DNA of 64,000 nt from Antarcticibacterium arcticum (GCF_007993795.1 NZ_CP042476.1:930001-994000); one strand, 5' to 3'; positions 51,678 through 61,681 are shown, counted from the first letter of the stretch. The notes: generated from the letters alone by a model not told the origin. Made by a program: numbers and translations.

Positions 51678-53339
51678 TTATATTTTCCGGTAGCTTTTTT
51701 TGATCATTTTCTCTAACCGTTCCTCATCCGGTAAAGTGGTAACCTCCCGGTTGAGGGCTTGTTTAAAGTGAATTACTGCTTTTTTATAGTCTTTTTGTTT
51801 ATAATAGTACTCCCCTGCCAGTGCCCAGGATTTCCAGAAATGGGGATTCAGCTGAATTATTCGTACCACTGTATCTTCCTCAGGTAACTTGTTTCCCGCC
51901 ATAGCGTTTTCTGCTTCCCGGCTTAAGGAACGAAATTCCATATAATCCCGGTATTGCTTGCTTAGAATAAAATCATCTGCCGGAATAGTTTCTGCTTCAT
52001 TTAGAACCACCTTTCCTGAATTACCTGAGATAAAGCGGTCGAAAGCCTCATCCAAGTCATAAGCAACAAAAGCTCCCATTTGAAAGGGATTGGCAGAGAT
52101 CCACAACTTGCGTTCTTCGGGTTTAAAAATAATCCCATGATGCGCGAGCAGCTGGTTGATGGCTTTCTCATTCCCCATGCCAAGAGAAACTCCTTCCAAT
52201 CCTTCCCTGTTGCGTAGGATTTCGGCTGCTTTAAGAGGAGAAATTGCAGCTTCCTTCTCTATCAATTCTTCCATTTTTTGGAATCTGTAAGTAGTATGGC
52301 TTTCTTCCCGGGTCTTGAGATTTCGCCTGTCATTGCTATATTCCTCACTTTGAAAGTGATTGCTGCAAATTAGCCGGTTGGTATTTTCTACCTCATAAAC
52401 CCCAAAATTATTGGGCGCCACTTCAATTAGAATTGCCTTTCGTTCAGCGGCACTTCCTATCATAATGGCTTCAGAAACAAAAACCTCTCTTTTTCGCGCA
52501 ATTGCGATTGCTTCCCCCGTGGTCTCAGCATATTGCAATATTTCCCTTGCCACAAGCGCAATGGGGGTTTTGGCAACAAGTGGAATTTTTGATTTTCCGG
52601 CGTTAATAGTTACTGTGAGCCCTTTTTCATTCATTCCGCTCACCACGCCTATCATTCCGCCCCAGGTGTACATCATGAACTTATGGCCTTCCGCAGGATT
52701 AATAAAAGCAGCTATCTTTTCTTTTGCGAAATCATCTCCCGCATAAAAATCAAAATTTCTCCCCAGCAGTATTTGCCCGTCCCTGGTTTTGGAGTCCCAG
52801 GCTGCAAAAGAAGTACATCCTACCAGCATAAGGTCCTGAAGTGCATGGCCAATATCGTGCGCCCCGTGAAGATATAAGGCCCTTACGTAAGGTTGAGCAA
52901 AGGAATTGTATTCCGGCAAAGCAAATCGTGACACCCCGTAAATTTCAGCTTTATATTCTTCGGGTATGTGTAAATGCATTTTACGGTTAAAAACCTTTAC
53001 AACCTTTCGAAGAAAATTCTGATAGCCTCCCTGTGGCACAAGGCTTTCAATTTTATCCATGATTGCCCGTTCCTGGATATGCATAAGCTCACGGGTTAGG
53101 CTTCCTGTAACGAGGCCACGCTCAAGCGCATCACCCTCAACGTACAGCTCCCAGATCCCGTATTGGTTTTTTGCCAGGGAATTATTTCCCAGGGTAAAAA
53201 GACTGTCATTATGTTTGGTGCGCAAGGTATCAATGCTGGAAATTCCGGTGAGATTTGGCCGATCCTCAAGAGACCTTTTAACCCCGCAGCCACTCAGGAG
53301 TAATACTGAACAAATTATGTATATAAGCGGCTGCTTCAT
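51678..53339 (-). CDS. C45-family (penicillin acyltransferase-like) lipoprotein of the flexirubin operon
   Basis: 553 aa. The lipobox LLSGC (Cys18) predicts an envelope-anchored protein. The N-terminal nucleophile is Cys175 in LVGCTSFAAWDS, followed by GQILLGRNFDFY, typical of the acyl-CoA:6-APA acyltransferase (C45) family. These enzymes self-cleave before the Cys and then transfer acyl groups. The C-terminal 60 residues (FWKSWALAGEYYYKQKDYKKAVIHF, shortened) look like a TPR unit. In a pigment operon it may esterify the polyene to its resorcinol partner. This role is inference. Confidence 0.82.
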   Translation of the reverse strand: MKQPLIYIICSVLLLSGCGVKRSLEDRPNLTGISSIDTLRTKHNDSLFTLGNNSLAKNQYGIWELYVEGDALERGLVTGSLTRELMHIQERAIMDKIESLVPQGGYQNFLRKVVKVFNRKMHLHIPEEYKAEIYGVSRFALPEYNSFAQPYVRALYLHGAHDIGHALQDLMLVGCTSFAAWDSKTRDGQILLGRNFDFYAGDDFAKEKIAAFINPAEGHKFMMYTWGGMIGVVSGMNEKGLTVTINAGKSKIPLVAKTPIALVAREILQYAETTGEAIAIARKREVFVSEAIMIGSAAERKAILIEVAPNNFGVYEVENTNRLICSNHFQSEEYSNDRRNLKTREESHTTYRFQKMEELIEKEAAISPLKAAEILRNREGLEGVSLGMGNEKAINQLLAHHGIIFKPEERKLWISANPFQMGAFVAYDLDEAFDRFISGNSGKVVLNEAETIPADDFILSKQYRDYMEFRSLSREAENAMAGNKLPEEDTVVRIIQLNPHFWKSWALAGEYYYKQKDYKKAVIHFKQALNREVTTLPDEERLEKMIKKSYRKI

Positions 53340-53360
53340 GATTCCTTTCTTTCGTAAGTT

Positions 53361-56342
53361 TTATTCCACTTTTTGAAGGACTACTACTTCATTTTGCCTG
53401 TACAGGATCTCAAAGTTGAGATCAATGATCCAGCGGTAGGAATACCCGGGATCTAAAATAATAACTTTCTCTGCACTCCCGGCTATTAACCGGTTAAGAT
53501 CGATTTCAGCTTCCTGCGGGGGAACTTCAGAAATAATTATTACGTTAAAGTAGGACTTTTCCCTGGGAACAAAATCCTGGAATTCCAGATGCGCGGTTGA
53601 GGAGGATAATGTATTCAATGCGATTTGCAGCTTTGCCCTGTCGTGTTCTACTCCAACGATCTTTATTCCCGGTCTCTTATACCGTAAATATACAGGTAGA
53701 AGTCCTTTTCCTGATGTGTAATGCAGCACAACATCCTTCATTTCCAGATATTCTGCCACCTTAAGGTAACGCTCTTTATCGCTTTCAAATTTTCTTCTTA
53801 TCCCGGGAAAATCTTTTTTGTAGCGGTAATTATCATAAACCTCTTTGCGGTAATATAGTTTTTCATCACTGTTGGTAATGATTGTAGGATTGAGATAATT
53901 TTTAAAAGCGAATGGGGCTTTTCCTTTTAATTTCCTGTCAATAAAGAGTTTTTGAAAAATAAATCCCTGTATTATGAAGGTCACAAATAAAGCTGTGATA
54001 ACTCCTATTATAGAAACTATTGAAATGGACCTTAGTGCGGGATGCTCTGCAAAGAACAACGCGCCAATACCCAGCAGGGTGGTAATAACAGAAAGTAAAA
54101 TTGAAGTGCGGTACGTCTTAATTACCTTTACCCCGGTTTCATATTCACTAAGAAATGCATTGGTTATGAAAATACTGTAATCCAGCCCCAGGCCAAATAT
54201 AAAAGTGGAGATTATAATATTTAGGATATTGAATTCTATATTGAGTATTGCCAGCAACCCCAGGGTTATTACCCAGGTAATTCCTATGGGCAGCAGGGTA
54301 AGAAGCGTTAACTCAAGAGAGCGATAAAATAAAAGTAAGATGAAACATACCGCAATGAGCGAATACCCTATTAGCTTATTAAATTCTCCCTTTAAATTCC
54401 CAAGGAAACCTTCATTTATTTCTTTGCGGTCAACCACAACCATATTTTGATCTTCGGCAAGGGAATTCAGGATTTTTTGTTTGTTCTCCGGTTTTAAATT
54501 TAAACCTGTAGTAACCGTGGCAAAGTTCTCTCCGGCTTTTATAAAATCGTCCAGATAAAGATTGGAAATATTCCTGTAATCATCGAGATAGATAGGTTCA
54601 AAATCCTTTGTAAGAAGCTCATAGAAAGAATTGAAACTTTCCGGTTTAAATCCAAACCCTTCAGACTCTGCCTTGAGATCTTCCTGCACGCCCTGTTTTT
54701 TCTCCGGGGTCCAGAACTCTTTCCACTGTTCAATTTTTGCGAGTTGGGTATTGGTAGAAAGTACCACGCCGCCAATACTGCTAAAAGAATTGATCTCCTC
54801 TTTCTGCTCAAGGGCGCTAAGCTCCCGGTATAAACTGTTATTGTTTTCAAGTGCTTCATCTACAGAATTTCCATAGGAGACCAGGTAGATAGATTTAGCT
54901 GCTTTCCCGGCTATTTTCTGTACATTTTGCTCTTTATCTTTAATTTCCCGGGGTTCAAAATTTATTGCTGAAAGATCTTTATTGAAACCTACTCCGGTAA
55001 AAAAGAACAGTCCCACAATAAAAATCACAAACATAATGGCTACTACAGGAGTCTTTTTATGAAGATCATACCCGGCAATCTGGTCTATTATGGTATTACT
55101 TCTTTCCTCCTTCACGGGTGCGCGGTAAAGGACCGGTATAAGGATAAGCGCCAAGAGGGATGCTACCACAACACTTATTGCCGCAAAAAGGCCCAGATCG
55201 TTTAAAGCTTCACTTTTAAGGAAAATAAGACATAGGAATGCAATAGCGGTAGTTGTGCTGCTCATGAGCACGGGAACCGTCACATCCCTGTAAAGCTTTT
55301 TAATATTGTTATTGTTCTTATAATGGGTAAGGATATGTAAGGAATAATCAATGCTAATCCCCAGCAGCACTGCTCCTATCCCCAGCGAAATTGCTGAAAT
55401 AGTCCCCTTAAGCAGGAAGAGAACTGCAATGGCCGTGAGCCCTCCCAAAATACCGGGAAGAAATATAAGCAAGGGAACGTAAAATTTTCTGTAATAAAAT
55501 ATAAGGATGAGGAGCAAGATAACCCCGGCTATTCCAAGGGTAACTTTTATATCAGATTTTATTTGATTTGCATTGGCAACCGAATAAAGCACCCCTCCAA
55601 AAAAATCTCCTTTCACACCTTTATATTTCCGGTTGAGATCCTGTTGAACAGTTTCCAGTTCTTTTAGAAAAATGGTATTCCGGCTGGTTTCCGAAGCAGG
55701 GAACGAGGGCGAGATGAATAACAACACGTGCCGGTGATCTTTGGAGATCAAAAAATTATCATACAGTTCAAATTCATCTTCTACCTGTAATTCCTCCAGC
55801 TTTTTCAAGCCAAGAGAGGTTAATGAAAGTGGATCTTTAAAAAGATATTCTTTAGTTACAAGTCCGGTGGGAGAAATAAGGTTTTTATAATTCTCCTCCA
55901 TCCTGGTTTGAATACTGTTTTTGTCCAGCCTGGTGGAAATTTCATTATAATCGGCCTCATTGAGAAAAAGGGGCAAATTTTGGTACACAAAATTATAGAT
56001 CTCCCTTATTCCCTCTTCCGGGATTTTTCCCTGGATATCTGTAATATAATCCGGAAGCTGTTGGTGTACACTATCAAGAAACTCCTGCGCGTAGCGGGTG
56101 AGTTCATCGGGCTGTGGTTCCCCGTTCTGGGAAGAAATGGTAACAATGATCTTATCAGAAAATTCGGTATTGGCGAGAACTTTTTTCAGCACCTCCTGCT
56201 TTTCGCCTGCCGGGATCAAATTGGAAATATCCTCTTCCAACCGTATGGAGGAAGCCAGAAAAGCCATTACCCCAATAAAGATTGCCAGCCCTGTTAAAGC
56301 GAGAACTTTATGTTTAATTATTAATTGATGGAGTTTAACCAT
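53361..56342 (-). CDS. MMPL/RND-type exporter with C-terminal methyltransferase-like domain
   Basis: 993 aa. Two MMPL repeats each have one leading helix, a large periplasmic loop and a bundle of helices (about 12 in all). The first contains GIGAVLLGISIDYSLHILTHY and the second FGLGLDYSIFITNAFLSEYE, with the conserved Asp-Tyr pair of proton-driven RND pumps. From about 871 the tail has a Rossmann-like stretch (VVLHYTSGKGLLPVYL, then GVEHDRAKLQIALN). This resembles a SAM methyltransferase whose motif I is degenerate. The protein presumably exports the pigment or its precursor to the outer membrane. Confidence 0.88.
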   Translation of the reverse strand: MVKLHQLIIKHKVLALTGLAIFIGVMAFLASSIRLEEDISNLIPAGEKQEVLKKVLANTEFSDKIIVTISSQNGEPQPDELTRYAQEFLDSVHQQLPDYITDIQGKIPEEGIREIYNFVYQNLPLFLNEADYNEISTRLDKNSIQTRMEENYKNLISPTGLVTKEYLFKDPLSLTSLGLKKLEELQVEDEFELYDNFLISKDHRHVLLFISPSFPASETSRNTIFLKELETVQQDLNRKYKGVKGDFFGGVLYSVANANQIKSDIKVTLGIAGVILLLILIFYYRKFYVPLLIFLPGILGGLTAIAVLFLLKGTISAISLGIGAVLLGISIDYSLHILTHYKNNNNIKKLYRDVTVPVLMSSTTTAIAFLCLIFLKSEALNDLGLFAAISVVVASLLALILIPVLYRAPVKEERSNTIIDQIAGYDLHKKTPVVAIMFVIFIVGLFFFTGVGFNKDLSAINFEPREIKDKEQNVQKIAGKAAKSIYLVSYGNSVDEALENNNSLYRELSALEQKEEINSFSSIGGVVLSTNTQLAKIEQWKEFWTPEKKQGVQEDLKAESEGFGFKPESFNSFYELLTKDFEPIYLDDYRNISNLYLDDFIKAGENFATVTTGLNLKPENKQKILNSLAEDQNMVVVDRKEINEGFLGNLKGEFNKLIGYSLIAVCFILLLFYRSLELTLLTLLPIGITWVITLGLLAILNIEFNILNIIISTFIFGLGLDYSIFITNAFLSEYETGVKVIKTYRTSILLSVITTLLGIGALFFAEHPALRSISIVSIIGVITALFVTFIIQGFIFQKLFIDRKLKGKAPFAFKNYLNPTIITNSDEKLYYRKEVYDNYRYKKDFPGIRRKFESDKERYLKVAEYLEMKDVVLHYTSGKGLLPVYLRYKRPGIKIVGVEHDRAKLQIALNTLSSSTAHLEFQDFVPREKSYFNVIIISEVPPQEAEIDLNRLIAGSAEKVIILDPGYSYRWIIDLNFEILYRQNEVVVLQKVE

Positions 56343-57545
56343 TTAAAGTTTTACAACCTGCTTTTGGTTTGCCACCGAAAATAAGAAATAAAACACAATC
56401 CAAAGAAGGAATGCGGTTATTCCTGCCAAAGCAAAACTACCCAAAAGATACTGGCCAAGCCCCTCAAGGACCTCTGCACCCGAGTCAAAATCGGAAAGGC
56501 TTAATTCCCACGAAAAACCATTTCCCGTTAATAAGGATCCTGCCTGGTAGCTGGCATATATAATCACGGGGATAAGTGGTGGGATACTTATATTGGAAAA
56601 GATAAAGGCAATTACCTTATTTAATTTAAGCACTGCAGCCAAGAGGAAGACAATAAGGGTGTGAAATCCCCAGAAAGGCGATATTCCCACGAATACTCCC
56701 AATGCAACGGCAGCTGCTTTTCTATGAGCGGGTTCGTCGCTTTTGAGAATATCTTCATTCCAGAACCTTTTAAATCCTTTATCCCTGAATTGCCGATACT
56801 TATCTCTTGGATGAATATAGAAAAAGCTCGCAAGCACAAACCACATATATAACATAACAATACGGGTAATGTCCCAGAATGGCCGGAAATGGGTCACCCT
56901 GTTCTCTTCATAAAATACCTTTATTGGAATGTTCCTTACATCTACACCACGCCAGGAAGCTTTTACAATGATCTCAATTTCGTATTCAAACTTATTGGTG
57001 TATAGTTTTATAGGATTTACGATGTGCAGGGGATACAGCCGGTAACCGCTTTGAGTATCTGTCAACTGCCTGCCGGTAACCACCAGGTACCAGAAATTTG
57101 AAAATTTATTACCCAGGCTGGATTTCCCAGGGATCCCATCCCGGCCCATGTTACGGTCTCCCACAAGAAGAATTTCCGGAGAATTTTCATCCCTGTTTTC
57201 CAGCTCGTTTAAAAATATGTCAAGATCATCGGGATAGTGCTGCCCGTCTGAATCTATCGTGATCGCATAATCATATCCCAGCTCCCCGGCCATTTTAAAT
57301 CCATGGTCCAGGGCAGCTCCTTTACCCCTGTTTTGGGGAAAATGGTGAATATCCAGGTGCGAAAAATTTTTAAGGATCTCGAAGGTTTCATCTGTAGAAC
57401 CATCATTTACCACCACTATGTTACTTGAATATAACTGAAGGTCCTGTAGAACGCTTGCCAGGCTTTTTTGGTTATTATAAGTAGGCACAAGGATGCAACA
57501 GTTCAGTTTTTCAAATCGCGATTGGTAAATGGGTGAATGGCTCAA
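56343..57545 (-). CDS. GT2 glycosyltransferase-DUF2062 fusion
   Basis: 400 aa. The N-terminal half is a GT-A glycosyltransferase: CILVPTYNNQKSL, VVNDGSTDETFEIL, TIDSDGQHYPDDLD with its acidic metal motif, and the TDTQSGYRLYP acceptor loop. From about 260 a DUF2062 membrane domain follows, with FVGISPFWGFHTLIVFLLAA and two more helices. It resembles dolichol-phosphate-mannose-synthase-like enzymes with a membrane anchor. Its role in the pigment operon is unknown. The MMPL gene starts directly after its stop. Confidence 0.88.
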   Translation of the reverse strand: MSHSPIYQSRFEKLNCCILVPTYNNQKSLASVLQDLQLYSSNIVVVNDGSTDETFEILKNFSHLDIHHFPQNRGKGAALDHGFKMAGELGYDYAITIDSDGQHYPDDLDIFLNELENRDENSPEILLVGDRNMGRDGIPGKSSLGNKFSNFWYLVVTGRQLTDTQSGYRLYPLHIVNPIKLYTNKFEYEIEIIVKASWRGVDVRNIPIKVFYEENRVTHFRPFWDITRIVMLYMWFVLASFFYIHPRDKYRQFRDKGFKRFWNEDILKSDEPAHRKAAAVALGVFVGISPFWGFHTLIVFLLAAVLKLNKVIAFIFSNISIPPLIPVIIYASYQAGSLLTGNGFSWELSLSDFDSGAEVLEGLGQYLLGSFALAGITAFLLWIVFYFLFSVANQKQVVKL

Positions 57546-57562
57546 ACCTTTGAATTTTAATG

Positions 57563-57570
57563 CAAAAATA
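57563..57570 (-). promoter_or_regulatory. possible internal TAnnTTTG box before the GT2 gene
   Basis: On the minus strand 57570-57563 reads TATTTTTG, 17 bases before the GT2 ATG (57545), in the 69-base gap after the hotdog gene. It could be an internal promoter of the pigment operon. Confidence 0.35.
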
Positions 57571-57614
57571 TTACTAATTATCGTGATAAGGCTTAAACTG
57601 CCGGATAAGTTGTT

Positions 57615-57983
57615 TTAATTATTTATTTTATAGAATGCATTGATCTTTAAGGCAGTAGCATTATTGTTTTCAGCAGTTCCTTTAAGATTAACCCCCTCTG
57701 TACCCTCTGTAATAATTGTATTCAGGATCAGTTTTTCGTCTTTATTGGGATCTACCACAGCAGTGAATTTCACATTGGAAGCCTTTTCCAGCAATAGCTT
57801 TTTACCGGTATTGCGCTCTGCTTCTTCCTTAAAAAGCTGCATTAGAATTACACCCGGGGTAACAGGCATATCAGGAAAATGTCCTTTATAAATTTCATGT
57901 GCCTTGTTAATGGACAGGCGGGTAGCGTACATTTCACCTTTACGGGAAGTACTATCTACTGTATAAAAATCTTTTAAAAGCAT
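57615..57983 (-). CDS. FabZ-like hotdog-fold dehydratase of the flexirubin operon
   Basis: 122 aa. The hotdog active-site segment HFPDMPVTPGVILMQLFKE (His35 onward) aligns with the FabZ motif HFPG-PVMPGVL-E. The catalytic His is present, but the acidic residue of the classical pair is Gln49 here. It should dehydrate or bind beta-hydroxyacyl-ACP during polyene extension; with Gln it may be slow or non-catalytic. The LolA-like gene lies 76 bases upstream and the GT2 gene follows. Confidence 0.8.
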   Translation of the reverse strand: MLLKDFYTVDSTSRKGEMYATRLSINKAHEIYKGHFPDMPVTPGVILMQLFKEEAERNTGKKLLLEKASNVKFTAVVDPNKDEKLILNTIITEGTEGVNLKGTAENNNATALKINAFYKINN

Positions 57984-58059
57984 GTAGAGCCAAATTAGGT
58001 CTCTAAAATAGGTAAAATTGCAGAAAGATAGGAAGTAAAATTATTGGCAGAATAAGGAT

Positions 58060-58680
58060 TTAATTTTCAAAAATAGCAGGATCAATCTTTTGGTTGAGTT
58101 TAATATTTTTGAAATCGATTTGGGTATAATCTCCCTCTTCTTCTTTAAGTTGTACCGAATGAAGACGGTGGTCCTCGCTAAAAATTAAAACAATCTCACT
58201 AAACATTTGCTTTAGAGAAGGATCTCGGGAAATAATTACTGCAGAAACCTTTCCTCCCTGGCGGAAGAAACTAACATCAAAATTTTCCCGGTCTGCAAGC
58301 AGTTTACCATTAATACTTCCGGAAATAAGACTTACCAATTTTTCAAATAATTTATTGGATCTAAGGCTGGTAACGCTTTTATCCCCATCATCATTTATGA
58401 ATAATTGATTTTCCTTAAAAAGGATTTTATAATTATAAGGTGCAGAATATTCCCATTTAAGCACATTTGGGGCCTTGTAATAAAGTTTCCCCTTGCTTAC
58501 GGCACTTTCCTCCATAAGCTGTATGTATTTGGTTTGCACAAAATCACCGGACAGGCTTTCCAGGTTATTTGCCTCAATGGCCACTCCCCTGGTAAAATTT
58601 TTAAGGTCCCCGTTTGAAAGAGGGCTCTGGCTAAATGCCACTACGGTGAACAGGTAAATAAGGATCTTAATAATACGCAT
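58060..58680 (-). CDS. LolA-like outer-membrane lipoprotein carrier
   Basis: 206 aa with a signal peptide (RIIKILIYLFTVVAFSQS). The mature protein contains LSGDFVQTKYIQLMEESAVSKG and YYKAPNVLKWEYSAPYNY, matching the LolA/LolB half-barrel. It would carry a hydrophobic molecule through the periplasm. In aryl-polyene operons such proteins are thought to ferry the lipid-like pigment. It overlaps the deacetylase gene by 14 bases. Confidence 0.87.
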   Translation of the reverse strand: MRIIKILIYLFTVVAFSQSPLSNGDLKNFTRGVAIEANNLESLSGDFVQTKYIQLMEESAVSKGKLYYKAPNVLKWEYSAPYNYKILFKENQLFINDDGDKSVTSLRSNKLFEKLVSLISGSINGKLLADRENFDVSFFRQGGKVSAVIISRDPSLKQMFSEIVLIFSEDHRLHSVQLKEEEGDYTQIDFKNIKLNQKIDPAIFEN

Positions 58681-59437
58681 CTATATTGAATAAATTATCC
58701 ACCCGAACGGGGCGGTAATTGTTGCTTCGCAAAAATAACAACAATTGTTCCAGTATTTCTACTGTTAGTTTATTAGTGTCATGAAGTAAAATAACATCTC
58801 CCGGCTTAATTTTTCTAATGATCCTCCGCAGGATCATATTTTCTGAACTTATTATCGCATCATAGGACCTTACATTCCATCCTATAACCTTGTGACGGGT
58901 GATATCAAGGGCGCGTTTGGTCTTTGGGTTAATGATCCCAAAGGGCGGGCGAAATGTTGCCGGACGCACTCCTCCAATCCGGTAGCAGATCTCATCACAT
59001 TTTTTAATTTCCTCTACCATTTTTTCAGAAGAAATAAATCCCATTTTTCTGGTGTGAGACCATGTATGATTCCCAATAAAATGGCCCTTTTCAAGGATGA
59101 GTTTAAAGATCTCCGGGTTTTGCTCAATATTTTTTCCAATACAAAAAAAACTGGCTTTTACGTGATATTTATCCAGGACCTCCAGGATCTTCAAAGTATT
59201 CTCTACAGGACCGTCATCAAATGTAAGGGCTATCCTGCCGTCTTCTTCAAAAGGATTGTTGTGAAAGGCCTTTAAAAAAAAATCCAATTGGACATTGGTG
59301 GAAATAATAAGTATAAAACTCAGGTAACCTATAATGAAACCTATGATCAACCAGGGAGAAATATAATTGAATGCAGAAAAAAATGCTCCTACCAGAAGCA
59401 GGGAAAGAATTATTCTATTTAAGGTTTTGAAATTCAC
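58667..59437 (-). CDS. polysaccharide deacetylase family protein (NodB-like)
   Basis: 256 aa. Two N-terminal hydrophobic helices (to about 48) anchor it. The NodB domain has the catalytic pair LTFDDGP (Asp74-Asp75), metal ligands His124 and His128 (GNHTWSH) and FRPPFG. The late VILLHDTN supplies the remaining His. It should deacetylate an N-acetyl sugar in the envelope or act on another acyl group. Its role in the pigment operon is not known. It overlaps its upstream neighbour by 4 bases. Confidence 0.9.
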   Translation of the reverse strand: MNFKTLNRIILSLLLVGAFFSAFNYISPWLIIGFIIGYLSFILIISTNVQLDFFLKAFHNNPFEEDGRIALTFDDGPVENTLKILEVLDKYHVKASFFCIGKNIEQNPEIFKLILEKGHFIGNHTWSHTRKMGFISSEKMVEEIKKCDEICYRIGGVRPATFRPPFGIINPKTKRALDITRHKVIGWNVRSYDAIISSENMILRRIIRKIKPGDVILLHDTNKLTVEILEQLLLFLRSNNYRPVRVDNLFNIDAYY

Positions 59438-60498
59438 GAAGCCCCGAGGAGTATTAAACTGTGATTTTCTCCAAGGTACTGATTATAAATAAGGATCTTC
59501 TTCAGTTTTTTTACAGGGAGGTCATTTAGCTTGAGCATTGGCGAAATTTCCTCCCCTTTTAAAAATTTGCAAGCCAGCCAAAGGGCATAACCCGTAACGG
59601 TATCATAATCTCCCACCACATGTTTATAACCAATCTGTAAATTATTTTTAAAGAGCCCGTTCTGCAGGAAATGATAGAATTGGTCATATCGTGAATCCCC
59701 ATTATTTCCCAGAATTATAAGGTCAATTTCTTCTGCGGAAACTGAATTATTCCTTAAAAATGCCTCAATTTTTAAGGAAGATTTCTCCGGAATTGAAGTA
59801 CTAAAAACTGAAACATCAAGCAGCGAGGCATAAGTTCCTGAACTCTTCCGAGGTGAAATGGTAAAAAAATGAGCCCCTTCTGAAGTTATAGTCCCCGGCG
59901 TAGCTATTTCCAATAGATCAAGGTTTTTAATTTCCTTTTCCTTCAATTGCCCGTCAAGGTACATAAAGGAGGTGATCTTTTCTGAAATTTCATCTACACC
60001 ACCCACCAGCACCGATATTGGGCCGGATTGTTCATCGATGAGCAATTGAGCATCGATAAGGGCAGATTCAAAAGAGGCGGAATTCTGACTATAAGTAACA
60101 TTATAGGCAGTACATTTTAAAAAGAGCGCTATTTGCCCGCCAATGGTATTATGGGTTGACTGTATAAAAGAAGTGGGCGTGAGTAATTCCTCTTTGCGGT
60201 CCAACATTTCATTAAGGAACTTCTCGGTATCCTGTTTGCATCCCTGGCCGGTTCCGGTAATGATAGCATCCGGCAGCTCAATTTCAGCATCCTTGAGAGC
60301 CGTAAGGGAAGCGCTAAGGCCCATTTTTATTGCTTTTGACATCCTGCGCAGGGCCATAGCAGGAATAAATTCTTTAAAATCCTCAGAAACAGCGGGTATT
60401 ATATTTTGGTGGTATTCCAGCGGAACATTGGAAAATACGGCATTTTCTTCCTGGGCAGAGATGCTGGAAATTCCGTTGATATATATGCTATTTTTCAT
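59434..60498 (-). CDS. ketosynthase-like chain-length-factor protein (no catalytic cysteine)
   Basis: 354 aa, thiolase fold. Where active ketosynthases have Cys this protein reads TYSQNSASFES, and neither the HGT nor the GHT histidine motif is recognisable. It should therefore be the inactive partner of a KS heterodimer that shapes chain length. It overlaps the preceding active ketosynthase gene by 11 bases, consistent with stoichiometric pairing as in aryl-polyene systems. Confidence 0.82.
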   Translation of the reverse strand: MKNSIYINGISSISAQEENAVFSNVPLEYHQNIIPAVSEDFKEFIPAMALRRMSKAIKMGLSASLTALKDAEIELPDAIITGTGQGCKQDTEKFLNEMLDRKEELLTPTSFIQSTHNTIGGQIALFLKCTAYNVTYSQNSASFESALIDAQLLIDEQSGPISVLVGGVDEISEKITSFMYLDGQLKEKEIKNLDLLEIATPGTITSEGAHFFTISPRKSSGTYASLLDVSVFSTSIPEKSSLKIEAFLRNNSVSAEEIDLIILGNNGDSRYDQFYHFLQNGLFKNNLQIGYKHVVGDYDTVTGYALWLACKFLKGEEISPMLKLNDLPVKKLKKILIYNQYLGENHSLILLGAS

Positions 60499-61681
60499 CC
60501 CTGCTGAAAATTAATGAACTGCAATTTCCGCCAAACCCGAAAGAATTTGAAAGAACATTATAGATCTCTTTTTTCTCCAATTCAAGAACCGGCCTTAGCT
60601 GTGTTTCTTTCATTGGAGCTTGAAAATTAAGATTGGGAAACATTTCACCGGTTTGTAAACCTAAAATACTAAAAACGGCTTCAATGGCACCGGCGGCAGC
60701 CAAAGTATGCCCGGTAAATGACTTGGTAGAACTAAAAGCGGGAAATTTTTCTCCAAAAATCCGTAGGAGAGCCCGGCTTTCAGAAATATCGTTGTTTAAG
60801 GTGGCGGTACCATGGGCATTGATATAGTCAATTTTATCAGGCGTTATTCCTGCGACACACAGGGCTTTTTGAATTGCAAGAAAAGCCCCTTCTCCTGTTT
60901 CAGAAGATGCGGTTTGATGAAACGCATCATTGGAATTTCCGTAACCCGAAATCCTGCCTAAAACTTTCTTTCCATCCAGGATATCTTCGGCCTCAAGAAC
61001 CAGAAATGCCGCACCTTCTCCTAAATTGAGTCCGCTGCGGTGCTGGTCAAAAGGTTTGCAGTTTTCTTCTGAAAGGATCTTGAGCGAGTTAAAACCGTTC
61101 AAGGTGAATTTGGTCAAACAATCTGTTCCGCCCACAACAACACGTTTTAGTTTTCCAGCTTTTATCAATCTGGCACCAAGCATTATGGCATTGGCAGAAG
61201 AAGAACAGGCAGTGCTTATGGTACTGGTATACCCCCGCAATTTTAACTGATCTGCAATTTGGGTGGTTGTAAACCCGGGATGCTGGGCCCGGATAAAGTG
61301 CCGGTTTTCTTCAGAATCCCGGAATTTTCTGAAAAATGTTTCGGTCATATCCATTCCTCCCACACTGGTACCGGAAATAAATCCGGTTTCTTCCAACATC
61401 TCCTCCGTCAATGCGGAGTTGGAAATAGCCTCTTTTGCGGCTAATATACCCAGCAAAGCAGCGCGGGTAAAACTTTTGGAGGGTGCAATCTGCAGGATTT
61501 CTGCCAGCTCCTGATTGGTCTTCTTAATCTCCCCAACCGGTAAATGGGTGTGTTGGGATTTTAATATTTCGGGAAAGGAAATTCCATGGTTGGAAGTTGC
61601 AAGCGAACAGTAATTTTCCTCTACATTGTTGCCAATAGAAGAAATAATACCCATTCCCGTAATGGCAACGCCTTTCCCCAT
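60488..61681 (-). CDS. beta-ketoacyl-ACP synthase (active) of the flexirubin operon
   Basis: 397 aa. The complete Cys-His-His triad is present: Cys159 in STACSSSANA, His in NAHGTATLNND and His in KSFTGHTLAAAGA. It elongates the polyene by decarboxylative condensation of malonyl-ACP. It starts 4 bases after the ACP gene and is coupled to the chain-length-factor gene. With the second KS (62525) the operon has two active condensing enzymes. Confidence 0.92.
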   Translation of the reverse strand: MGKGVAITGMGIISSIGNNVEENYCSLATSNHGISFPEILKSQHTHLPVGEIKKTNQELAEILQIAPSKSFTRAALLGILAAKEAISNSALTEEMLEETGFISGTSVGGMDMTETFFRKFRDSEENRHFIRAQHPGFTTTQIADQLKLRGYTSTISTACSSSANAIMLGARLIKAGKLKRVVVGGTDCLTKFTLNGFNSLKILSEENCKPFDQHRSGLNLGEGAAFLVLEAEDILDGKKVLGRISGYGNSNDAFHQTASSETGEGAFLAIQKALCVAGITPDKIDYINAHGTATLNNDISESRALLRIFGEKFPAFSSTKSFTGHTLAAAGAIEAVFSILGLQTGEMFPNLNFQAPMKETQLRPVLELEKKEIYNVLSNSFGFGGNCSSLIFSRDEK

